A stretch of DNA of 59,505 nucleotides from Methylocapsa sp. S129 (GCF_009765995.1 NZ_LMUI01000008.1:224044-283548); one strand, 5' to 3'; shown: positions 47,673-56,023, numbered from the stretch's first letter. The notes: generated by a model not told the origin, from the sequence alone. Made by a program: numbers and translations.

Positions 47673-48716
47673 TCACGAAATATTCAGAAGAATTCGCCCC
47701 GACTTTCCGCTCCGCATCAATTCCAGCGCGTCGTTGATCTTCTCAAGCGGAAATTCGTCAGTGATGATGCCGTCGTAGTTGATTTTCCCGGCTTCCGCGA
47801 GGCGCACCAGGCGGGGAATGTCGCGAGCGGGCTGGCACTGGCCGCCCTCCGATCCCTTCAGCACTTTGTCGAAATGCAGCGGCAAGGTATAGATTTCAAC
47901 CTTCTCGCGCGGCACGCCGACGAGAATGCAGCGGCCCTTCTTGGCGGTGAGGTCGTAGCCAAGTTCAATCGGGCCTTTGACGCCAGTGGTCTCGATGACT
48001 TTGTCGACGCCGTCCGCTCCGACGAGCGCGCGGATTTTGCCGGCGACGTCGGCCTCCATCTCCGAATTGATGATATGCGTCGCGCCGAAGCGCTGGGCCA
48101 TCGCGAGCTTGTTGTCGAGCCGATCTACGGCGATGATCGGATAAGCGCCGACCATCGCCGCGAACTGCACGACGTTCAGGCCGACGCCGCCGACGCCAAA
48201 GACGACCACGGATTCGCCCACGCCCACTTGCGCGTCATTGTTGATGACGCCGAGCGCCGTTGTGACCGCGCAGCCGAGTAGCGGCGCACTCCGTTTATCG
48301 ATCGAGGCCGGCACTGGCGTGACGCGGTTTTCGGAAACAACGGCATATTCGTTGAATGTCGTCACCCAGCCCGCATTCACCTTGCGCCCGTTCCAGGAAT
48401 AGGCCGGCGGCGTCGACTGCATGCCTTTGCCCGGCCGCCAGTGCATGATGACCAGATCGTCGCGCTTGCAACTGGTGACGCCTGGTCCCGTGTCGATCAC
48501 GGTGGCGAGCGCTTCGTGCCCCAACAGGTGCGGCAGAAACTTGTCCGTCCCCTTGACGGCGTCGATCTCGTTGATCTGCGCGCCGCAAATGCTGGATGTG
48601 TGCACTTTGACCAGCACTTGCAGGAATGACAGCGCGTCGGGCAGCGCGATCTCGTCGACAACGAGAGGCTTGCGCGATTCGACGAGAATCGCGGCTTTGG
48701 CGGTTTTCACATCCAT
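47673..48716 (-). CDS. Zinc-binding alcohol dehydrogenase family protein without structural-zinc cysteines
   Basis: A 347-residue medium-chain dehydrogenase. The catalytic zinc ligands are visible: Cys in SSICGAQINE, His in LLGHEALATV and Cys in LLGCAVTTALG. The nucleotide motif is VFGVGGVGLNVVQFA, with an acidic VDRLDNK end favouring NAD. The usual four-Cys structural zinc lobe between GHE and the coenzyme domain is absent; instead there is MHWRPGKGMQSTPP. It probably oxidises or reduces a sugar-nucleotide hydroxyl or an aldehyde. It sits between methyltransferase genes in the same minus-strand group, so a role in sugar tailoring is likely but unproven. Confidence 0.85.
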   Translation of the reverse strand: MDVKTAKAAILVESRKPLVVDEIALPDALSFLQVLVKVHTSSICGAQINEIDAVKGTDKFLPHLLGHEALATVIDTGPGVTSCKRDDLVIMHWRPGKGMQSTPPAYSWNGRKVNAGWVTTFNEYAVVSENRVTPVPASIDKRSAPLLGCAVTTALGVINNDAQVGVGESVVVFGVGGVGLNVVQFAAMVGAYPIIAVDRLDNKLAMAQRFGATHIINSEMEADVAGKIRALVGADGVDKVIETTGVKGPIELGYDLTAKKGRCILVGVPREKVEIYTLPLHFDKVLKGSEGGQCQPARDIPRLVRLAEAGKINYDGIITDEFPLEKINDALELMRSGKSGRILLNIS

Positions 48717-48729
48717 GGGTTTGTCCAGA

Positions 48730-49395
48730 TCACTCGAAGTAAATGAATTCGTAGTCGCCGGTAAATCCGAACATATTGTAGAGCCATATCCACTCGGATG
48801 TGTGGAGAATGGATTCGGCGGTCAACGCCCAGCACTCAAGATTGTGCATCTCGGCGACATTACGGTAGCCTTCGACCATGATGTATTTGTTCTTGCCGAC
48901 GCGCTCGATTTCCTGGACGGCGGTTTCAAGCTCGAACAGCCGCAGGTTGTGCAGCGTGCCTAACGAGATGACGAGATCGAAATTGTCGTCGCCATAGGGA
49001 TAGGGGTCCTGAGCGCGGTAGGTATAAAGATAGGGTTTGACCTTTTCGTGCGCGTTCTTGAGGCCGTGCTGCGAAACGTCGAAACCGGTCACCTTCAGCC
49101 CCGGCAGTATTTTCTGCATTTCATAGAGCAGGAAGCCCTTGCCGCAGCCCACGTCCAGCACGCTGGAGCCGTCTTTCAGGCCATAGGTCTCGATCAGCGC
49201 CTTGGCGACGGGCGCCCAGCGTCCCTCGATGAACCGGTAACCGCCATAGCCGAAACGGCGATCGCCGTCCCAATAGTCGGCCTCGTATTCGCGCGCCTTG
49301 AGCGAACAGGCGATCTTGTCGTCGTTCATGCGCGCCATATAGTCGCGCTTCGTCGCCGTATGCAGTGGCGTGACAATTTCAAGCAAACGTCCCAT
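48730..49395 (-). CDS. SAM-dependent class I methyltransferase
   Basis: A 221-residue methyltransferase with SAM motif I SVLDVGCGKGFLLYEMQ, acidic motif VTGFDVSQHGLKNA, and FDLVISLGTLHNLR. The C-terminus ends in FGFTGDYEFIYFE. It is 13 bases from the following alcohol dehydrogenase gene on the same strand, so co-transcribed. Methyltransferases of this type methylate nucleotide sugars or a sugar ring. The start is ATG 49393-49395 (MGRLLEIV). Confidence 0.87.
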   Translation of the reverse strand: MGRLLEIVTPLHTATKRDYMARMNDDKIACSLKAREYEADYWDGDRRFGYGGYRFIEGRWAPVAKALIETYGLKDGSSVLDVGCGKGFLLYEMQKILPGLKVTGFDVSQHGLKNAHEKVKPYLYTYRAQDPYPYGDDNFDLVISLGTLHNLRLFELETAVQEIERVGKNKYIMVEGYRNVAEMHNLECWALTAESILHTSEWIWLYNMFGFTGDYEFIYFE

Positions 49396-49677
49396 TGAAA
49401 TCCTCGATTGGAATGATCATCCGCGTCAAAAGCGAACGGCGCGGCGTATCGCTTGAGATTGGCGATGGCGCGAGCTGCGCCCGTTCAGGCGCGATCCCAC
49501 CCCATAGCCAAGCCGCGAGCCTTCTAGGTGATCGAAGCGTGCTTGGCAAACCCGCTTATTTCGGAGGCTCGCCGCTCGGTTCAGTGAACGGACCATGCGG
49601 CGCTTGATGCCGGGCGACTGGAATAAAGCGGTTTGATCAGTGGAAAAAGGATACGCTTTCCATTGCAGGGGGTGAGC
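49396..49677. other. Intergenic region upstream of the methyltransferase-ADH-TylF/FkbM group
   Basis: About 280 bases with no recognisable gene or RNA. It separates the FkbM-like gene from the three-gene group and could hold a second promoter read on the minus strand. No promoter match was obvious. Confidence 0.4.
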
Positions 49678-50907
49678 TCATAAATCCGGGTTGCGGACAG
49701 TCAGGACGCCGTCGTTCATCGAGAAATTGCCATAGGGGGTCTCAAAATCTGTGTTTGGCGCATAGGTGAAAATGATGTCCCAGCCTTCACGCCGGAACAA
49801 GTTTAAGAGCTTGCTATGCACGTCCTTGCCATGCGTTCCCAGATGGATGCGGCGGACCTTCCTCTTCAGGAGATTCATGAAAGGCGGAATGACGATGATT
49901 TCCGATTGCTGAATGTCGACCTCGAGATAGTCGACAAGATCGAAGGGACTGAGAATGTCGTCGAGCGTCACGGCGCTGACGAGTTTGATTTCGGCATTGA
50001 ATTTGCCATCGCCTGTCAAGTTCTTCATCAACCCGGTGCTGTTCGAGAGCAGGAGGTTCTTGAGCGCTTCATCGCGCTGACGACTTGAGCTCAAAGCTTT
50101 GACGTAATTCTCGCGGGCTGCGGGCTCGTTGGTGGAAAAGGAGTTCTGCGCGCCTGTTCCCGGCGCCCCCACGGGAAAGAAAACCGGCTGGCGCGTGTCG
50201 CTGATCGCCGAGCCGACGATCCAGTGATCGTCCGGGTTGATTCCGTTGTCGAGGAAATGTTGCCTGACCCATTTCAGATTATCAGGTTCGGGTTCGACCG
50301 CGACGAGCTTGCATGGCATAGGATTGAGTTGTTGCAACACGCGATAGCTCCCCACGGCTTGCGCGCCATAACAGGCCCCGAGCGTAACCATGACGAACCG
50401 GCCGTTCGCCTCGCGCGCCGCTTCGACAGAATCGATGGATTCGAACCAGCCCTCCCCATCCGCCATCGTGGGAAGCCGCGTCTCGATGTGTTTGCCGCCG
50501 ACTTCGTCACGCTTCATTCCGGTCCATTCCCGGAACATGGCGTCTGTCATCGCGCCCGTCCAGTCGGGATAGAAACCTTGTTTCGGCACGCCCGAATAGG
50601 GCGTCAGGCCATCGAAAGCATGGACATAGCTTGCCAGATCATTCACCTCTTCTATTTTCCGGCGCTGGTAGAGCGGCGTTCCGCTCTTGGCGCTCGATGG
50701 CCCCAAAGGCTCAGTCGGAATAGGTCTTCGGACGAGCGCGTCTGCGTTGTGGGCGGCAATGCTTGAGGGCTCAGCAGCGCTCCCATGCTTCAATCTCCGA
50801 TCGATCACCGCTGCGAGATTGCCGATTTCATCGCGGATTTCGCCCAGCATATGAGTGGATTGGTCGAAACTCGCAAAAAAACGCTTCAGCACCGCGATGG
50901 GATTCAT
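49678..50907 (-). CDS. FkbM-like methyltransferase
   Basis: A 409-residue protein. The first 100 residues form a short helical or coiled-coil region ([16 protein letters not shown]) and a linker, and then the FkbM-type methyltransferase follows: [60 protein letters not shown]. This second part is paralogous to the C-terminal half of the 45633-47579 fusion. The start is ATG 50905-50907 ([11 protein letters not shown]), with AGGACAGGG upstream; a longer frame to 50964 carries Cys-rich residues that are not conserved. FkbM enzymes are O-methyltransferases; the target is unknown. Confidence 0.85.
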   Translation of the reverse strand: MNPIAVLKRFFASFDQSTHMLGEIRDEIGNLAAVIDRRLKHGSAAEPSSIAAHNADALVRRPIPTEPLGPSSAKSGTPLYQRRKIEEVNDLASYVHAFDGLTPYSGVPKQGFYPDWTGAMTDAMFREWTGMKRDEVGGKHIETRLPTMADGEGWFESIDSVEAAREANGRFVMVTLGACYGAQAVGSYRVLQQLNPMPCKLVAVEPEPDNLKWVRQHFLDNGINPDDHWIVGSAISDTRQPVFFPVGAPGTGAQNSFSTNEPAARENYVKALSSSRQRDEALKNLLLSNSTGLMKNLTGDGKFNAEIKLVSAVTLDDILSPFDLVDYLEVDIQQSEIIVIPPFMNLLKRKVRRIHLGTHGKDVHSKLLNLFRREGWDIIFTYAPNTDFETPYGNFSMNDGVLTVRNPDL

Positions 50908-50971
50908 ATCGCCCTGTCCTTCAGAATCTTTTGGCGAGCAACAACATGCGGGCGCACCCGTCAAGTTGGAC

Positions 50972-51061
50972 TGGCGGAGGGGGCGGGATTCGAACCCGCG
51001 ATACGGTTTCCCGCATACACACTTTCCAGGCGTGCGCCTTCAGCCGCTCGGCCACCCCTCC
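50972..51061 (-). tRNA. tRNA-Ser (anticodon GGA)
   Basis: Read on the minus strand, the 90-base sequence starts GGAGGGGTGGCCGAGCGGC and ends GGTTCGAATCCCGCCC plus CCTCCGCCA. The acceptor stem pairs GGAGGGG with CCCCTCC, the D arm carries GCCGAGCGGC, the anticodon loop is CTGGAAA (anticodon GGA), a long variable arm follows as expected for class II tRNA, the T arm is GCGGGTTCGAATCCCGC and the CCA is encoded. It lies between the FkbM-like gene and the XRE regulator. Confidence 0.95.
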
Positions 51062-51249
51062 GCATTGCGCTTTTTGACGCAAGCAGCGCGCATATCACCG
51101 CGCCCGGTCGCAGCGCAAGTCGACAAAGGCGTTGGCGCGGGCAATCGGGGGACAGATCAACGCTTTGTTAGGTTGAATCGGCAGCCGAAAGTCGCCTGCC
51201 GGCGGCAATTGCTCGATTGGTCCGCATTGGAGCGCTCATTGCGCGCATC

Positions 51250-51342
51250 ATGAGCGTAGACTACGATTCCATCGGCGCTCCAAAGCCGACGCCGCGTCAA
51301 GGCGAGATTCTGGAATATTCTGTCGATGAAGAAAATTCCTAA
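51250..51342 (+). CDS. Possible 30-residue leader peptide overlapping the XRE gene
   Basis: An ATG at 51250 opens a 30-residue frame (MSVDYDSIGAPKPT...) that stops at TAA 51340-51342, 17 bases inside the XRE gene in another frame. It has no strong ribosome-binding site and no known relative. It might be a small leader that couples to the regulator, or it may be chance. Confidence 0.25.
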   Translation: MSVDYDSIGAPKPTPRQGEILEYSVDEENS

Positions 51343-51757
51343 TCCGATCGACAGACATGTTGGCGCCCGTTTGCGAATGCGGCGCATGCTGATGGGCCTG
51401 AGTCAGGAAAAGCTTGGAGTCGCCCTCAGCATCACGTTTCAGCAGATCCAGAAATATGAAAAAGGCGCCAACCGCATCGGCGCGAGCCGATTGCAGGAGC
51501 TCGCCCGGATCCTGCAGGTTCCTCCAGCTTTTTTCTTTGAAGGCGCGCCGTCGGGAGATGCGCCAGCAGCCGGCTTTGCCGAGCCGGAGGCCAGTTCTTA
51601 CGTCGTCGACTTCCTTTTGACCTCGGAAGGGTTGCAGTTGAATAGAGCTTTCGCGCTTATCCGCGACCCCAAGGTGCGTCGGAGGATTCTCGATCTGGTG
51701 ACCTCGCTCGCCCAGGATTCCGAAGAGCCGGCCAAGGGCGGTCCCGCCAAATCCTAG
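51326..51757 (+). CDS. XRE family transcriptional regulator
   Basis: A 143-residue protein with a helix-turn-helix of the Cro/CI (XRE) type in its first 70 residues: HVGARLRMRRMLMGLSQEKLG, ITFQQIQKYEKGANRIGASRLQELARIL. The C-terminal half (FFFEGAP, VVDFLLTSEGLQLNRAFALIRDPKVRRRILDLVTSLA) is shared with short alphaproteobacterial regulators usually found upstream of metK. It probably binds DNA as a dimer. A promoter-like palindrome (AGAACATATTCT at 51785-51796) just downstream of its stop could be an operator for itself or metK, which is inference. Confidence 0.88.
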   Translation: MKKIPNPIDRHVGARLRMRRMLMGLSQEKLGVALSITFQQIQKYEKGANRIGASRLQELARILQVPPAFFFEGAPSGDAPAAGFAEPEASSYVVDFLLTSEGLQLNRAFALIRDPKVRRRILDLVTSLAQDSEEPAKGGPAKS

Positions 51758-51784
51758 CAACCATGGGCAGGGCGTTCGTTATAA

Positions 51785-51921
51785 AGAACATATTCTATAG
51801 AATCGCTTGACCTGACGAACGACGCCTGTCAGAAACACGCCCTCTTTGGGCGCCTGCCGCGAACCCAACGCGTGAAATCTGACGCGTTGAGGTGGACCTG
51901 TTGCGCTTCAAGCCGACGCAA
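51785..51921 (+). promoter_or_regulatory. metK leader with palindrome and two hairpins
   Basis: Between the XRE gene and metK lie 178 bases that contain AGAACATATTCT (arms AGAA/TTCT, 51785-51796), and two inverted repeats. The first is AACGCGT (51867-51873) with ACGCGTT (51882-51888), loop 8 bases. The second is TTGCG (51901-51905) with CGCAA (51917-51921), loop 11 bases, ending 2 bases before the ribosome-binding GGAGA (51924-51928). A hairpin this close to the start codon could control initiation. It does not match the conserved SAM-II or SAM/SAH sequences I know. Confidence 0.4.
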
Positions 51922-51935
51922 TTGGAGACCTTTCG

Positions 51936-53126
51936 GTGACCCGCAAGAACTTTCAATTTACCAGTGAATCCGTTTCTGAAGGCCATCCCGACAAGGTCTG
52001 CGACCGGATATCGGATGAAATCGTCGATCTCTACTTTCGCGAAGGCGTGAAGGCCGGCATCGATCCCTACCAGATCCGCGTCGCCTGCGAGACGCTGGCG
52101 ACCACCAACCGTATCGTGATCGCAGGCGAGGTTCGCGGCCCTAACCTAGGCGCCGGGGCTGTCGAAGACGCCGCGCGCGCGGCGGTCAAAGACATTGGCT
52201 ACGAACAGGACGGCTTTCACTGGCGCAACGCCAATGTTGAAATCCTGCTGCACGCCCAATCGGCCGATATCGCGCAGGGCGTCGACGCCTTGGGCAATAA
52301 GGACGAGGGCGCAGGCGACCAGGGCATCATGTTCGGCTACGCCTGCAACGAGACGCCCGAACTGATGCCGGCGCCGCTCTATTATGCGCATAAAATCTTG
52401 AAGAATCTCTCGGACGCTCGCCGCTCGGGCGCCGAAAAACACCTCGGGCCCGACGCCAAGAGCCAGGTGACGGTGCGCTACGAAAACGGCAAGCCGGTCG
52501 AAGCGACGCAGATCGTCGTCTCGCACCAGCATACCGACGAATCCCTGTCGTCAGACGACGTCAGCCGCATCGTGCGTCCCTACGTCGAGAAGGCGCTGCC
52601 GGCCGGCTGGATCACGCCCAAGACCGTCTGGCACATCAATCCGACCGGCAAATTCTTCATCGGCGGCCCCGACGGCGATTGCGGCCTTACCGGGCGCAAG
52701 ATCATCGTTGACACCTACGGCGGCGCCGCGCCGCATGGCGGGGGCGCGTTTTCGGGCAAGGATCCCACCAAGGTCGATCGCTCGGCCGCCTATGCCGCCC
52801 GCTATCTCGCCAAAAACGTTGTCGCCGCGGGTTTTGCCGAGCGCTGCACGATCCAATTGTCCTATGCGATCGGCGTCGCCCGGCCGCTGTCGATATATGC
52901 CGATCTGCACGGCACGGGGCATATCGACGAGGGCAAGCTCGAGACGGCGCTGATGGACGTCATGAACCTCTCGCAACGCGGCATCCGCGAACATCTCGGC
53001 TTGAACAAGCCGATCTATGCGCGCACCTCCGCCTATGGCCATTTCGGCCGACAGCCCGACGCCGACGGCGGCTTCTCATGGGAAAAGACCGATCTGGCGA
53101 GCCAGTTGCGCGGCCTCGTCTCCTGA
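51936..53126 (+). CDS. metK: S-adenosylmethionine synthase
   Basis: MetK joins methionine and ATP to make SAM. The 396 residues carry the three-domain MAT pattern: [19 protein letters not shown] at the N-terminus, [16 protein letters not shown] (ATP-binding hexapeptide region), [21 protein letters not shown] (P-loop-like) and the C-terminal [19 protein letters not shown]. The start is GTG 51936 with GGAGA upstream. It overlaps trmB by 49 bases at its end, so the genes are translationally coupled. SAM demand is high in this window because it holds at least six methyltransferase genes and a radical SAM protein. Confidence 0.97.
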   Translation: MTRKNFQFTSESVSEGHPDKVCDRISDEIVDLYFREGVKAGIDPYQIRVACETLATTNRIVIAGEVRGPNLGAGAVEDAARAAVKDIGYEQDGFHWRNANVEILLHAQSADIAQGVDALGNKDEGAGDQGIMFGYACNETPELMPAPLYYAHKILKNLSDARRSGAEKHLGPDAKSQVTVRYENGKPVEATQIVVSHQHTDESLSSDDVSRIVRPYVEKALPAGWITPKTVWHINPTGKFFIGGPDGDCGLTGRKIIVDTYGGAAPHGGGAFSGKDPTKVDRSAAYAARYLAKNVVAAGFAERCTIQLSYAIGVARPLSIYADLHGTGHIDEGKLETALMDVMNLSQRGIREHLGLNKPIYARTSAYGHFGRQPDADGGFSWEKTDLASQLRGLVS

Positions 53127-53818
53127 CGGGCTTTGACGCGGACGAAGCGCCGCGGCGCGCGCTCTATGGGCGCAGCCGCGGCAAGACGCTGCGCACCTAT
53201 CACGCGTCGCTGATCGCCGAGCGCCTGCCGAAGCTCGAGATCGATCCGGCGACGCTCGGCGACGGCGCCGGGCTCTTTCCCTTTACGCCCAAAGAGATCT
53301 GGCTTGAGATCGGTTTTGGCGGCGGCGAGCATCTGCTGGCCCAGGCCAAAGCCCATCGCGATGTCGGCTTCATCGGCTGCGAGCCTTTCATCAACGGCGT
53401 CGCCAAGGCGCTGGCCGGCGTCGAGGAGGAGCGGCTCGACAATATCAGGCTGCGCGCGGGCGACGCGGGCGCGCTGATCGCCCATTTGCCGGCGGCTTCC
53501 CTGTCCCGCGCCTTCATCCTCTACCCCGACCCTTGGCCCAAGCGCCGGCAGAACAAGCGCCGGCTGATCTCAGAGCCTATGATCGGCGAACTCGCCCGGG
53601 TGCTGCGTCCCGGGGCCGAATTGCGCTTCGCCACCGATATCGACGATTACGCGGGCTGGACGCTGCGGCGCTTCCTCGCGTCGCCGGATTTTGTCTGGCG
53701 CGCCGGCGAGGCCGACGATTGGCGCCGAACATGGCCCGATTGGGAGGGTACGCGCTATGAAGCCAAAGCGCTGCGCGAGGGGCGCCGGCCGGTTTATCTG
53801 ACCTTTTCGCGTATCTGA
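53078..53818 (+). CDS. trmB: tRNA (guanine-N7-)-methyltransferase
   Basis: TrmB methylates G46 of tRNA with SAM. The 246 residues include SAM motif [32 protein letters not shown], and the catalytic and tRNA-binding [15 protein letters not shown], then [12 protein letters not shown]. It starts inside the metK 3' end (49-base overlap) and ends overlapping the convergent TetR gene by 25 bases. The metK-trmB order is common in Rhizobiales. Confidence 0.95.
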   Translation: MGKDRSGEPVARPRLLTGFDADEAPRRALYGRSRGKTLRTYHASLIAERLPKLEIDPATLGDGAGLFPFTPKEIWLEIGFGGGEHLLAQAKAHRDVGFIGCEPFINGVAKALAGVEEERLDNIRLRAGDAGALIAHLPAASLSRAFILYPDPWPKRRQNKRRLISEPMIGELARVLRPGAELRFATDIDDYAGWTLRRFLASPDFVWRAGEADDWRRTWPDWEGTRYEAKALREGRRPVYLTFSRI

Positions 53819-54456
53819 TCGCGCAGCGCCTTGTCGATCAGCGCGGCGATGCTTTCGCCCAGAATCGCTTTGGGATCGGAATCCTCCGCGGAATTAGCGA
53901 AATGGCCGGAATGGACCAGGCTCGCCACGCCATGCGCGACCGCCCAGATCTGCGCGCCGAGCCGGCGCCCGTCGGCGTCCGAAGCGCCGGCGCCGCCAAG
54001 CACCGCCGCGGCGGCGGCGCGCAGCGCGCCGAGCGCGGCCAGGCTTGAAGCCAGCGCCGAGGGATCGCCGAGCACGCGCGCATCGCCGAACATCGCGGCG
54101 TAATAGCCGGGCTCGTCCCGCGCAAAATCGAGATAGGCCTCGCCCATGCGCCATAAAGCTGCGACCGGGCCGGGCAGTCCGCCGCCCCAGGCCTGGTTGA
54201 GGCGCGCGCCGAAAGCGTCGAAGCCGCGCCGCGCCAGTTCGCTGAGCAAAGCGTTGCGGTCGGTGAAATGCCGATAGGGCGCCGCCGGCGTGACGCCGGC
54301 GAGCTTGGCCGCTTCGGCGAGGGTGAAGCCCGCGGCGCCGCGTTCGGCGATCAGCGCGCGCGCGGCCTCGACCAGCGTGTCCTTCAGGCTGCCATGATGA
54401 TAGCCGCGCCGCGCCGCCGCGGCGGCGAAAAAGGGGTCGCGGAAGCGATGACTCAT
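53794..54456 (-). CDS. TetR/AcrR family regulator
   Basis: A 220-residue TetR repressor. The N-terminal helix-turn-helix is TLVEAARALIAERGAAGFTLAEAAKLAGVTPAAPYRHFTDR. The ligand domain (TetR_C-like WHG-type) contains WAVAHGVASLVHSGHF. Start at ATG 54454-54456. It is convergent with trmB (overlap 25 bases) and divergent from a second TetR gene, from which it is separated by 197 bases that contain an 11-bp inverted repeat. Which genes it controls is unknown. Confidence 0.88.
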   Translation of the reverse strand: MSHRFRDPFFAAAAARRGYHHGSLKDTLVEAARALIAERGAAGFTLAEAAKLAGVTPAAPYRHFTDRNALLSELARRGFDAFGARLNQAWGGGLPGPVAALWRMGEAYLDFARDEPGYYAAMFGDARVLGDPSALASSLAALGALRAAAAAVLGGAGASDADGRRLGAQIWAVAHGVASLVHSGHFANSAEDSDPKAILGESIAALIDKALRDQIREKVR

Positions 54457-54489
54457 ATCCGGTAGATTACAGATTCTTGCATGGCTCGC

Positions 54490-54540
54490 GAGTAAATTGG
54501 CGCAAGACCGCGCGCCGATCCAGTTTACTCCCGCGAATCG
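54490..54540. promoter_or_regulatory. Inverted repeat between divergent TetR genes
   Basis: GAGTAAATTGG (54490-54500) and CCAGTTTACTC (54530-54540) are 11-base arms that match at 10 of 11 positions when one is reversed, 29 bases apart. This spacing suggests two half-sites or two operators. It lies 34 bases upstream of the minus-strand TetR start codon and so is a candidate operator for that gene. Confidence 0.5.
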
Positions 54541-54619
54541 CGATTTATCAAAGGTTTACGAGGCGGTTTAGTTTCGCGCGCCGCGGAATGCGCGGTCTCA
54601 ACGCGCGCGAATCGCTGAA

Positions 54620-54653
54620 TTGACATATTGAACGAATTTCGTATGGTTCGTTC
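54620..54653 (+). promoter_or_regulatory. Promoter and operator abutting the second TetR start (probable leaderless mRNA)
   Basis: TTGACA (54620-54625) and TATGGT (54642-54647) are spaced by 16 bases. A perfect 7-base inverted repeat GAACGAA (54630-54636) / TTCGTTC (54647-54653) with a 10-base spacer covers the promoter and ends right before ATG 54654. Transcription from this promoter would begin within a few bases of the ATG, so the mRNA would be nearly or fully leaderless. A TetR dimer on the palindrome would block RNA polymerase, implying autorepression. Confidence 0.65.
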
Positions 54654-55262
54654 ATGTCCAATTCGCCCTCACGTCCCGAGACTGACGAAAACGCCCGGCT
54701 CAAGCGCATCATCCGCGCCGCCGAGGAGGCGTTCAAGCGGTTCGGCTTCCGCGCCGTCACGATGGAGCTGGTGGCGCGCGAGGCCAGCGTCGCCAAGGCG
54801 ACCCTCTACAGTCATTTCGAGAACAAGGATGCGCTTTATCTCGCGGTCTGCGCGCGTATGGCGCGCCTGCTGCGCTGCGCGGTCGAGCGGGCGCTGGCGC
54901 AACCCGAGACGCCGCTCGATGCGCGCCTCGCGCAAAGCGTGATCGCCAAGCACCGGATGGTGTTCGCGCTCGTGCGCGGCTCGGCGCATGCCGCCGAGCT
55001 CTTTTCCGCCAAGGACGCGATGGCCGGCGACATTTTCGCCGCGCTCGACGAAGCGATCCTCAAGGCGCTGGCCGATGCGATGGCCGCCGACGCCGCGCTT
55101 GCGCCGAGCGCCGCGCGGCTCGCGCGCGCGCTTTATCTGGGCGGCGCGGAGCTGGCGAGCCGCAGCGCCAGCGCCGCCGAAATGGAGAACGAACTTGCCG
55201 CCTTCGCCGCCGTGCATCTGGCCGGCGCGCGGACCCTTGCAGGAAAGGAAAGCCAGATATGA
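54654..55262 (+). CDS. TetR/AcrR family regulator
   Basis: A 202-residue TetR repressor. The helix-turn-helix is IIRAAEEAFKRFGFRAVTMELVAREASVAKATLYSHFENK, then a C-terminal domain of the AefR/TetR_C type (ARLLRCAVERAL, RALYLGGAEL). ATG 54654 lies directly after a 7-base inverted repeat, and there is no Shine-Dalgarno. It is followed by an NTF2-like gene that overlaps its stop (ATGA at 55259), so the two are co-transcribed and the repressor probably controls both. Confidence 0.9.
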   Translation: MSNSPSRPETDENARLKRIIRAAEEAFKRFGFRAVTMELVAREASVAKATLYSHFENKDALYLAVCARMARLLRCAVERALAQPETPLDARLAQSVIAKHRMVFALVRGSAHAAELFSAKDAMAGDIFAALDEAILKALADAMAADAALAPSAARLARALYLGGAELASRSASAAEMENELAAFAAVHLAGARTLAGKESQI

Positions 55263-55672
55263 CCGAACCCACCTTCGCCTCCAACCGCGCGCGCCTCGAG
55301 CATGTCTTCGCGCAAACCGCCAAGGGCGACGGCCGTCCCTTCCTCGACGCCTTGGCCGAAGACGCGAACTGGACGATCAGGGGGACGACCGGCTGGTCGA
55401 AAACCTATCGCGGCAAGGCCGCGATCCTCAACGATCTGATCGCGCCGCTGCGCCGCGTCCTGGCGCAGCCGATGAAGACCCATGCGCGGCGCTTCATCGC
55501 CGAAGGCGACATTGTCGTGGTGGAGGGGCGCGGCCAGAACGTCACCCGCGACGGCCGGCCCTATGAGAACGATTATTGCTGGCTGTTCGAATTCCGCAAC
55601 GGCCAGGTCGCCGCGCTCACCGAATATGCCGATACAGAGCTGTTCCGCTCCGCGCTTGGCGAGCCGGGGTGA
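55259..55672 (+). CDS. NTF2-like / SnoaL-type protein
   Basis: A 137-residue NTF2-like protein with the usual alpha-beta cone pattern: RLEHVFAQTAKGDGRPFLDAL (N-terminal helix), ANWTIRGTTGWSKTYRGK, FIAEGDIVVVEGRG and YCWLFEFRNGQVAALTEYAD. Members of this fold include isomerases, hydrolases and ligand-binding proteins, often paired with TetR repressors. The substrate is not predictable. It overlaps the TetR gene by 4 bases (ATGA). Confidence 0.85.
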   Translation: MTEPTFASNRARLEHVFAQTAKGDGRPFLDALAEDANWTIRGTTGWSKTYRGKAAILNDLIAPLRRVLAQPMKTHARRFIAEGDIVVVEGRGQNVTRDGRPYENDYCWLFEFRNGQVAALTEYADTELFRSALGEPG

Positions 55673-55825
55673 GCGTTTGAGCATCGCGAGCCTGCGGCCA
55701 AGTTTGCCGTCACGGATGTCGACTCAATTCCCACTTGCTGGCGGGCTATCGGCATTTCCGTTGAGGCCAAGCTCGATGGCGCCCTTTCGACGGCATGCCA
55801 CAAACTGGTCCTGGAAAGTACGTCG
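55673..55825. other. Spacer downstream of the NTF2-like gene
   Basis: About 150 bases without recognisable features, downstream of the NTF2-like gene and at the 3' end of a convergent small gene. A terminator is expected but none was clear. Confidence 0.3.
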
Positions 55826-56023
55826 TCAAACGAATTGGTGTCTGGTTAAGGAGCCACGCATGGGGCGAATACTGCCGCCCAGCGACAACGCGCAGGTGCA
55901 GCCGATTCCGCCATGGCCATTGCCGGGCGTGAACCCTGCGGCAAGGCATTCCGGATTCATCTCGAACGCGAATGACGGCGTCGAGAGCGCGAGCGCGGAC
56001 ACTATGATGGCAATTTTCAACAT
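55826..56023 (-). CDS. Small putative secreted protein
   Basis: A 65-residue frame whose first 19 residues look like a signal peptide (MLKIAIIVSALALSTPSFA), followed by a short mature part with three Cys (NPECLAAGF, GIGCTCALS). The start is ATG 56021-56023 with a good ribosome-binding GGGGGGTG just upstream. It matches no family I know. If real, it is a small periplasmic or secreted Cys-containing peptide. The upstream 285 bases to the cupin gene hold a repeat. Confidence 0.5.
   Translation of the reverse strand: MLKIAIIVSALALSTPSFAFEMNPECLAAGFTPGNGHGGIGCTCALSLGGSIRPMRGSLTRHQFV

Noticed and set aside
51840-51935. SAM-II or SAM/SAH riboswitch before metK
   Set aside because: The hairpins do not carry the conserved bases of either class that I know, so I list only an unidentified leader structure.
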